In this document: piece by piece, positions 5,571 to 9,972 of the stretch
Position numbering within the stretch: position 1 is the first letter of the stretch
How the letters are laid out: each line of letters begins with the position of its first letter
Assembly (NCBI GenBank): GCA_045126815.1
Contig: JBGVPD010000039.1
Location: 1 to 9,972, forward strand
DNA: 9,972 nucleotides
Direction: 5' to 3'
Source: RGIG1995 sp045126815
Lineage (GTDB): Bacteria; Bacillota; Clostridia; Oscillospirales; CAG-272
Program-made: the position numbers and the translations under genes
Notes under the pieces: model-generated
What the model was told of the DNA's origin: nothing
Databases searched by the model: none
The model's input: the letters and a program-made list of their open reading frames with translations, nothing else

Positions 5571-6683
5571 ATGAAAAATAACAGTGCTATCAATTCTGCT
5601 AGAAAATCCAACATTGAATTATTGAGAATAATCGCTATGGTTATGATTATTGCTCATCACATTGCCGTACACAGTGATTTTGTTTTTCCTACAAATTCAA
5701 TTTCTATTAATAGGTTATGGATTCAGTTTATTCAAATGGGTGGAAAGATTGGTGTTGATATATTTGTCTTGATTGCTGGCTATTTTTTAATAACGAGTAA
5801 TTCTATTAAAACAAGCAAAGTGTTAAAACTATGGTTACAAATCTTTACATATTCAGCAGGTGTTTTTTTAGTTATTATCCTATTTTCTCCACAAGCTTTA
5901 GGAATAAAAGCGCTTGTTAAAAATGTATTTCCGATAACTTTTTCTAAATGGTGGTTTGCAAGCACGTATTTTATGTTGTATTTAATTTCCCCGTATATTA
6001 ATAGATTGCTAAACTCTTTCTGTAAGAAAGAATATCAACGTTTACTAGTTTTATTGTTTGTGTCTTGGTGTGTGATTCCTACATTTTTAAGTGCGTCTTG
6101 GCAGTCAAATGCTCTTTTGTGGTTTGTTTTCTTATATGCTTTAGCTGGTTATGTACGACTTTATATCGATGTTACATCTATTAAAAGTAGCAAATGTATT
6201 TTAATTGCTGGTGCCATCGCAGTATTAACATTTTTATCTGTAATTACATTCGATATTTTAGGTTTAAAAATCTCATTCGTGGCTACGCATACTACTTTTT
6301 TCTACGATATGGAAAAATTACCTATTCTAGTTATATCCTTAATGTTATTTTTAGGATTTGCCAACATGAAGATTGGATGTGTGCCATTCATTAACACAAT
6401 TTCTTCAACATGTTTTGGAATTTACCTGCTTCATGACAATAATTATGTTCGTGAATTATTATGGTCCACAATTTTTCAAAATGCAAACTATCAACAAAGC
6501 AATTTCCTCATTCCATATACTCTTATGCAAATCATTGTGGTGTTTGTTATTTGTACTATAATTGAATTCATAAGGATACATCTAATAGAAAAGGTATATT
6601 TAAAACCAATCGAAAAATTATCAAATTGGGTAAATGTAAAATTAGAAAACCTCTTTTCGCATAGGATTTTTGAAAAAATTTAA
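5571..6683 (+). CDS. acyltransferase-3 family membrane protein
   Basis: A 370-residue multi-pass inner-membrane protein, the usual length for acyltransferase 3. The start carries the family signature: NIELLRIIAMVMIIAHH with Arg19 and His29-His30 at the head of the first membrane segment. About nine more hydrophobic segments follow, to about residue 330, and the basic tail is cytoplasmic. Members such as WecH/YiaH and exopolysaccharide O-acetyltransferases move acyl groups onto cell-surface sugars, so a role in modifying surface glycan is likely; the acceptor is unknown. ATG 5571 is chosen because AAGGAAGGA precedes it and it lies behind the promoter; the frame is open upstream to a TTG inside the terminator region. 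The gene is markedly AT-rich compared with both flanks and sits between tail repeats A and B, signs of recent acquisition. Confidence 0.88.
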   Translation: MKNNSAINSARKSNIELLRIIAMVMIIAHHIAVHSDFVFPTNSISINRLWIQFIQMGGKIGVDIFVLIAGYFLITSNSIKTSKVLKLWLQIFTYSAGVFLVIILFSPQALGIKALVKNVFPITFSKWWFASTYFMLYLISPYINRLLNSFCKKEYQRLLVLLFVSWCVIPTFLSASWQSNALLWFVFLYALAGYVRLYIDVTSIKSSKCILIAGAIAVLTFLSVITFDILGLKISFVATHTTFFYDMEKLPILVISLMLFLGFANMKIGCVPFINTISSTCFGIYLLHDNNYVRELLWSTIFQNANYQQSNFLIPYTLMQIIVVFVICTIIEFIRIHLIEKVYLKPIEKLSNWVNVKLENLFSHRIFEKI

Positions 6684-6690
6684 GTTTAAT

Positions 6691-6796
6691 ATTTCCCTCT
6701 TTTGCTAATAGCAGCACAGGCTGCAATTAAAGAATCTAAGTAATTAGGTTTATAAAGCAAAAATTATCCGCCCGAAGAAATTCGGGCGGATTTTTA
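6691..6796 (+). repeat. tail repeat copy B: mosaic tail after the acyltransferase
   Basis: The left part (6691-6706, ATTTCCCTCTTTTGCT) is identical to the left part of copy C. The right part (6714-6762) is identical to copy A, including the former recombinase codons and stop, which here are non-coding. The dyad AATCTAA-GTAA-TTAGGTT lies at 6733-6750. A terminator completes the copy. Confidence 0.9.
6766..6796 (+). terminator. intrinsic terminator after the acyltransferase
   Basis: The same 11-bp stem as the recombinase terminator (ATCCGCCCGAA with TTCGGGCGGAT) but with a GAAA loop, followed by TTTTT. Confidence 0.93.
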
Positions 6797-6802
6797 CATC
6801 TG

Positions 6803-6831
6803 TTGAATTGTTAAGATAAAAATGATATAAT
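6803..6831 (+). promoter_or_regulatory. promoter of the 101-residue protein gene
   Basis: TTGAAT (6803-6808) and TATAAT (6826-6831) at 17-bp spacing with an extended -10 (TGA before TATAAT). It starts 11 bp after the terminator stem, the same layout as at the other two tails. Confidence 0.8.
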
Positions 6832-6867
6832 CAAAATATAAATTGATAATTGTGAGGATTAGTATAT

Positions 6868-7173
6868 ATGGATTGGGATTTTTTCTTTAGACAATTGGAG
6901 TCAGGTATGAATATCAATGAAACTTGTTTCTATTTTAAGGATGACCCTAACGAAGTCGAGCATTATTTAGGCTATATCTCGGGTCAAGAAAATCCTTATT
7001 GGGTAGGATATTGCGATATAGACGGTGGCTGTGATTTCAAGAACGCGACTGAACTGGTGAATGCTCAAATTTTTAACGGGAAAACTCTTAAAGAAAGATG
7101 GAGCAACGTTATTATTTGCCATATTGAAGGTTGTGGATTTGATGATTGGATGAAATATTTTCATCATATATGA
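6868..7173 (+). CDS. 101-residue acidic protein of unknown function
   Basis: I do not recognise a named family. The protein is small, acidic, soluble and rich in aromatic residues: MDWDFFFRQLESGMNINETCF, then DDPNEVEHYLGYI, then PYWVGYCDIDGG, then TLKERW and FDDWMKYFHH. It has four cysteines without a CxxC pattern, no signal peptide and no membrane segment. GAGGA lies 10 nt before ATG 6868, and a good promoter sits 36 nt upstream, so it is its own transcription unit. It occupies the slot between tail repeats B and C and so is probably cargo. Small acidic single genes in such slots are sometimes immunity proteins, but nothing here shows a toxin partner, so that is only a guess. Confidence 0.72.
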   Translation: MDWDFFFRQLESGMNINETCFYFKDDPNEVEHYLGYISGQENPYWVGYCDIDGGCDFKNATELVNAQIFNGKTLKERWSNVIICHIEGCGFDDWMKYFHHI

Positions 7174-7244
7174 TAAGAATAATTTCCCTCTTTTGCTGAC
7201 ATCCACCACAGTCCGCAATCAAAAAATCTAAATAATTAGATTTT

Positions 7245-7275
7245 GTAGGGCAGGGGCTTGCTCCTGCCGTAAAAC
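7245..7275. repeat. REP-like palindrome inserted in tail copy C
   Basis: GTAGGGCAGGGGC-TTG-CTCCTGCCGT folds into an 8-bp stem (7249-7256 with 7261-7268, one G-T pair) with a CTTG loop. It resembles the short GTAGGG-type palindromes scattered between genes in many Clostridia. Removing it restores the alignment of copy C to copies A and B. Confidence 0.6.
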
Positions 7276-7289
7276 ATAAAGCAAATTTA

Positions 7290-7320
7290 TCCCCGTCGAC
7301 TTTTCGGCGGGGAGTTTTCT
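7290..7320 (+). terminator. intrinsic terminator after tail copy C
   Basis: TCCCCGTCG and CGGCGGGGA (one T-G pair) close an ACTTTT loop, followed by GTTTTCTTT. It occupies the same place as the terminators of copies A and B, but the arm sequence differs. Confidence 0.85.
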
Positions 7321-7327
7321 TTATTTG

Positions 7328-7356
7328 TTGCAAAAACATAGCGCTTTTGGTATAAT
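7328..7356 (+). promoter_or_regulatory. promoter of the membrane protein gene
   Basis: TTGCAA (7328-7333) and TATAAT (7351-7356) at 17 bp with an extended -10 (TGG). CGCTTT (7342-7347) and AAAGCG (7361-7366) form a dyad around the -10 box, a possible repressor site. The transcript has a leader of about 120 nt with ATGCCGA/TCGGCAT arms at 7376-7382 and 7441-7447. Confidence 0.75.
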
Positions 7357-7482
7357 AATTAAAGCGTTAAGCTTAATGCCGATAAAAGCCGTATGAAAAA
7401 GAAAAACGCCGTAAGAACAAAGAACGGCCGCGGTCTTAATTCGGCATAATAGCATAAATTACAAAAAATCAGGAGGAGAGTT

Positions 7483-8160
7483 ATGGCTTCAAGTAATATT
7501 GTTGATATGTTGGAAGAGTTGTACGAGGGATTATACTACGGCGTGGGCATCGCAAACATGGGAGTTGCGGGCGTTACGCTCATAGTCAGCGTAATTGCGG
7601 CGCTGGTAGCGGCGATTTTCGGATTTATGGTATCTTTGCTTGTATTTGTGTTGGAGGCCATTCCGTTATATAAAATCGCAAAAAAATTAAACAAAAAAAG
7701 CGCCTGGCTTGTATGGCTTGGCTGGCTTCCCGTTGTTGGCGGCTATATTAGTACATACGTTTTTGCCGATATCCCGGGAGATAAACCCGTAAAGCTTACG
7801 GATAAAATGATAATCCAAAATCGTTTGATGTCCTTTTGGATTCGTTGCGGAATCGGCCTTTTTGGCTCAAGTCTTATTACTGTATTTATCTGTATCATTA
7901 GCTTTATTCCCGTTTTGGGTCAAATCATAGGCGCGTTTTCTACTATGCTTTACCTTGTACCTGCTGCAGCTATTGCATGGATTGAGTATGTATATATGTG
8001 CGACGTTTTGGATATTTTCAATCCGAATCAGCGTTCCAACCGTAATGCGGCGATTGTTATAGCCGTATTGGACAGCGTGGTAACCTTTGGTTTGGCAAGA
8101 GCGTTTTATTTGTATACGGTTATGAACAAAGAGCCGTTGCCCAATATGCGCCCAATGTAA
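7483..8160 (+). CDS. multi-pass membrane protein of unknown function
   Basis: A 225-residue protein. Hydrophobic segments appear at about residues 28-61 (long enough for one or two spans), 73-94, 120-150, 152-178 and 188-212, separated by short polar loops such as KIAKKLNKKSAW and DIPGDKPVKLTDK. Both SAWLVWLGWLPVVGGY and SFIPVLGQIIGAF have the Gly/Pro-rich look of repeated small membrane modules. I do not recognise the family and see no catalytic motif. AGGAGGAGAG precedes ATG 7483 with good spacing. It is a single-gene transcription unit with its own promoter and terminator. GC content is higher than in the accessory block to its left, so it is probably resident chromosome. Confidence 0.82.
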   Translation: MASSNIVDMLEELYEGLYYGVGIANMGVAGVTLIVSVIAALVAAIFGFMVSLLVFVLEAIPLYKIAKKLNKKSAWLVWLGWLPVVGGYISTYVFADIPGDKPVKLTDKMIIQNRLMSFWIRCGIGLFGSSLITVFICIISFIPVLGQIIGAFSTMLYLVPAAAIAWIEYVYMCDVLDIFNPNQRSNRNAAIVIAVLDSVVTFGLARAFYLYTVMNKEPLPNMRPM

Positions 8161-8187
8161 AAAAATAATTTATCCCAATAAACCCGT

Positions 8188-8216
8188 CCCCTCGGAGAAA
8201 TCCGAGGGGCTTTTTG
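8188..8216 (+). terminator. intrinsic terminator of the membrane protein gene
   Basis: CCCCTCGGA and TCCGAGGGG form a perfect 9-bp stem with a GAAA loop, followed by C and TTTTT. Confidence 0.93.
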
Positions 8217-8222
8217 TATTAA

Positions 8223-8251
8223 TTGCAACCGCTAATAAAATATGGTATAAC
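8223..8251 (+). promoter_or_regulatory. promoter of the cysteine hydrolase gene
   Basis: TTGCAA (8223-8228) and TATAAC (8246-8251) at 17 bp with extended -10 TGG, nearly the same design as the promoter at 7328-7356. TTAATGCCG occurs in both leaders (7373-7381 and 8282-8290). Confidence 0.72.
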
Positions 8252-8308
8252 ATAATTGCGATTGCGCGGTAATTTTATAATTTAATGCCGCAAAAAGGAG
8301 AATATATT

Positions 8309-8809
8309 ATGAAAAAAACACTTATTGTTATAGATATGCAAAATGACTTTATTGACATGGCGCTTGGAACCAAGGAAGCCGTAGCCATTGTGCCCAAGGT
8401 AAATGAAAAAATTGAATCATACGCAAAAAACGGGGATGAGATAATTTATACCCGCGATACCCACGCCGAAAACTATCTTGATACGCCGGAAGGAAAAAAG
8501 CTGCCCGTGCCGCACTGTATAAAAGGCACCAAGGGTTGGGAAATTGCAGATGGCCTTTATGTAGAAGGCTCAAAGGTTATTGATAAGCCTAATTTCGGAT
8601 GGCCCAACTGGAACGAAGAAGACCTTGAGGAGGTTGAACTGATTGGCCTTTGTACCGATATATGCGTGGTATCAAACGCGCTTATTATAAAGGCGGCTTT
8701 CCCAAACGCCGTTGTAAAGGTGGACAAGGCTTGCTGCGCCGGCGTAACTCCTGAAAGCCATGAAGCCGCCCTTATAACTATGAAAATGTGCCAAATTGAC
8801 GTAAATTGA
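8309..8809 (+). CDS. isochorismatase-family cysteine hydrolase, nicotinamidase-like
   Basis: A 166-residue cytoplasmic enzyme. The catalytic triad of the family is visible: Asp9 in VIDMQNDF, Lys93 in IDKPNFG, and Cys119 in GLCTDICVVSNAL. D50-x-H52 and His69 (DTHAENY, PVPHC) match the metal-binding residues of nicotinamidase PncA, which favours nicotinamide deamidation to nicotinate in NAD salvage over a metal-free isochorismatase. Substrate cannot be fixed from sequence alone, so no gene symbol is given. It is somewhat shorter than typical PncA (about 180-210). ATG 8309 is chosen because AAAAAGGAG lies 8 nt upstream; an in-frame ATG at 8285 would place the ribosome binding site inside the gene. 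It is a single-gene unit; the next terminator is about 105 bp downstream. Confidence 0.88.
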   Translation: MKKTLIVIDMQNDFIDMALGTKEAVAIVPKVNEKIESYAKNGDEIIYTRDTHAENYLDTPEGKKLPVPHCIKGTKGWEIADGLYVEGSKVIDKPNFGWPNWNEEDLEEVELIGLCTDICVVSNALIIKAAFPNAVVKVDKACCAGVTPESHEAALITMKMCQIDVN

Positions 8810-8915
8810 ACGAATTATAAATTTTTTGCGTTGATTGAAATAAACAAAAACTATGGTATTAATTTGTTGGCCGAAAATAAGGATACAAAAATTTTAAAAC
8901 AAAAAAGCAACAAAA

Positions 8916-8947
8916 CCGCTCGCTTATTTCTTAGCGGGCGGATTTTT
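8916..8947 (+). terminator. intrinsic terminator after the cysteine hydrolase
   Basis: CCGCTCGCT and AGCGGGCGG (one T-G pair) close a TATTTCTT loop, followed by ATTTTTTG. The rest of 8810-9042 is AT-rich and holds only this terminator and the next promoter. Confidence 0.9.
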
Positions 8948-8980
8948 TGCGGGACTGACGGCGCTTGTGTAAATAAGGTG

Positions 8981-9009
8981 TTGCAGTTTGGGCTAAATTT
9001 TATTACAAT
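8981..9009 (+). promoter_or_regulatory. promoter of the rhamnosidase-like gene
   Basis: TTGCAG (8981-8986) and TACAAT (9004-9009) at 17 bp, about 33 nt before the start codon. Confidence 0.65.
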
Positions 9010-9042
9010 AAAAAGGTATGAACGAAAATCGGAGGATTTTTT

Positions 9043-9972
9043 ATGTGGATTACCGATAAAAACGCAAATTCAGGCGATGGGCTTTACCGTTTTAGGCGCC
9101 GCTTTAACGCAAAAAAAGGAAGCCGCCTTAACGTAAGGGTAAGCGCCGACACAAGATATAAGCTTTTCATAAACGGTAACGAGGTTCTTTGCGGCCCGTG
9201 CAAGGGAAACCGCTTTGTGACCTATTACGAAACCGCCGACCTTAGCAATTATCTTACCGACGGCGAAAATAATATTGAAGCCCTCGTGTTACATCTTGAT
9301 TACCGCATGGCGGCCATTCACCGTACCGAAAAAATGGCCTTTATGCTTGACGGCGAGGTTGTTCACCCCGACGGCGGCTCGGAAAACGTCTCTACCGACG
9401 AAAATTGGCTTGTCGCAAGGGACAATTCCTTTATTTGCACGGCGCCGCCCTATTGGTGCCTTACCGATTTTACCGAAAAAATCGAATTTTCGGCGGCCAA
9501 CCTTGATTTTGCTCCGGCGGAAAAGGTGTGCGACGCCGTGTTTGACCGCGACTATGCCTATGGCGAAATATCGAAATGGGTGCTTTCTCCGCGCGAAATT
9601 CCGCCGCTCACAAACATCGAGCGTAAATTTGTCCGCGTGATGAAATCGTCTTTGCCCGCCGACGAAATTTTATCGGGCGGCGAGCTTAGTTTTCCGCCGA
9701 ATACGACAAGCTTTGTTGAAATTGACGCGGGGGTGCATTTTACGGGCACTCCGCATATAAAAATTTCGGGCGTAATGGGCGCCGTGGTTAAACTGACCTA
9801 CGCCGAAAGCTTTATTTTCAAGGACGGCTGTAAAATAACAAAGAAAAACCGCGACAACACCGACGGAATTATTTACGGAATGACCGACCAACTTGTTTGC
9901 GACGGAGAGGCGCATATTTACGAGCCGTTTTGGTTCCGTACCTTCCGTTTTGTTCGCGTTGAGGTTACAACG
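9043..9972 (+). CDS. alpha-L-rhamnosidase-like glycoside hydrolase (GH78 type), N-terminal part
   Basis: An open frame of 310 codons runs without a stop from ATG 9043, behind GGAGGA (9031-9036), to the window edge. Residues about 30-90 (VRVSADTRYKLFINGNEV, then GPCKGNRF, then YYETADLSNYLTDGENNI, then LVLHL) match the N-terminal beta-sandwich found in GH78 alpha-L-rhamnosidases. Later, VVKLTYAESF, KKNRDNTDGIIYG, and DGEAHIYEPFWFRTFRFVRVEV match the region that leads into the catalytic domain. These enzymes release rhamnose from plant or microbial glycans. The (alpha/alpha)6 catalytic barrel with its acidic residues lies beyond the window, so activity cannot be judged. No signal peptide is seen, so a cytoplasmic enzyme acting on imported oligosaccharides is likely. 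Codon use is rich in GCC, ACC, GAC and CGC, unlike the element genes. Confidence 0.82.
   Translation, partial: MWITDKNANSGDGLYRFRRRFNAKKGSRLNVRVSADTRYKLFINGNEVLCGPCKGNRFVTYYETADLSNYLTDGENNIEALVLHLDYRMAAIHRTEKMAFMLDGEVVHPDGGSENVSTDENWLVARDNSFICTAPPYWCLTDFTEKIEFSAANLDFAPAEKVCDAVFDRDYAYGEISKWVLSPREIPPLTNIERKFVRVMKSSLPADEILSGGELSFPPNTTSFVEIDAGVHFTGTPHIKISGVMGAVVKLTYAESFIFKDGCKITKKNRDNTDGIIYGMTDQLVCDGEAHIYEPFWFRTFRFVRVEVTT

Larger units (their letters stand above)
7182..7320 (+). repeat. tail repeat copy C: diverged tail, interrupted by a REP-like hairpin
   Basis: It begins with the same ATTTCCCTCTTTTGCT as copy B. A frame matching the end of the recombinase can be read as PSFADIHHSPQSKNLNN and stop, compared with DAILHRLQLKNLSN and stop in copy A. 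The dyad here is perfect: AAAATCTAA-ATAA-TTAGATTTT at 7223-7244. The following ATAAAGCAAA-TTATCC part matches copies A and B once a 31-nt insertion (7245-7275) is removed. A different terminator stem ends it. Confidence 0.75.

Noticed and set aside
5414..7320. The three tail repeats as a CRISPR array or as integron attC sites
   Set aside because: Spacing is 1300 and 492 bp, the intervals are genes, copies are only partly alike, and there is no tyrosine integron integrase or attC-type R/L box. Neither class fits.
8831..9136. An open frame of 101 codons on the + strand
   Set aside because: It runs straight through the intrinsic terminator at 8916-8947 and overlaps the start of the rhamnosidase-like gene in another frame. 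It has no suitable ribosome binding site and its sequence looks non-coding.
9275..9640. An open frame of 121 codons inside the rhamnosidase-like gene
   Set aside because: It is a shadow of the real frame that starts at 9043, which is open to the window edge and matches the GH78 pattern. The minus-strand frames at 9558-9749 and 9670-9915 are rejected for the same reason.

Overview
The window looks like a piece of a gut-type Clostridia (Bacillota) genome. Shine-Dalgarno sites are strong, promoters are of the sigma-A type, intrinsic terminators are many, and base composition is low to moderate in GC. No 16S or other taxonomic marker is present, so nothing finer than class can be supported. All convincing genes are on the + strand.

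Region 1 (1-87) is the 3' end of an ABC-F type ATPase gene. Region 2 (about 244-5496) is a compact accessory block that reads as one end of an integrative element. It holds an XRE repressor and ImmA/IrrE-like metalloprotease pair, a small zinc-ribbon protein, a sigma-70-region-4-like regulator, a PemK/MazF-fold protein with an added C-terminal zinc ribbon, a 48-residue protein, and a 631-residue large serine recombinase. The XRE/ImmA pair sits behind a good promoter with a dyad operator, and the same dyad recurs as a perfect palindrome after immA. The sigma-like gene has a long hairpin that pairs with its own ribosome binding site. These genes would together control and carry out excision and integration.

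Region 3 (5414-7320) is the most unusual part. The 3' end of the recombinase gene and its terminator form a tail sequence that recurs twice more, after an AT-rich acyltransferase-3 gene and after a 101-residue protein of unknown function. Each tail is followed by an intrinsic terminator and then, 11-14 nt later, by the next gene's promoter. The result is a row of promoter-gene-tail-terminator modules. The first two tails share 49 identical bases exactly 1300 bp apart. The middle tail is a mosaic of the other two. The third is more diverged and interrupted by a REP-like hairpin. All three are centred on a small dyad. This suggests a recombinase-adjacent cargo slot.

Region 4 (about 7328-9972) has the look of resident chromosome: a multi-pass membrane protein of unknown function, a nicotinamidase/isochorismatase-type cysteine hydrolase, and the 5' part of a GH78-like alpha-L-rhamnosidase that runs off the window. 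Each has its own promoter with a TTGCAA or TTGCAG -35 box at 17 bp spacing. The first two genes are each followed by an intrinsic terminator inside the window. GC content and codon choice (GCC, ACC, CGC) rise toward the right edge, unlike the element and especially unlike the acyltransferase.
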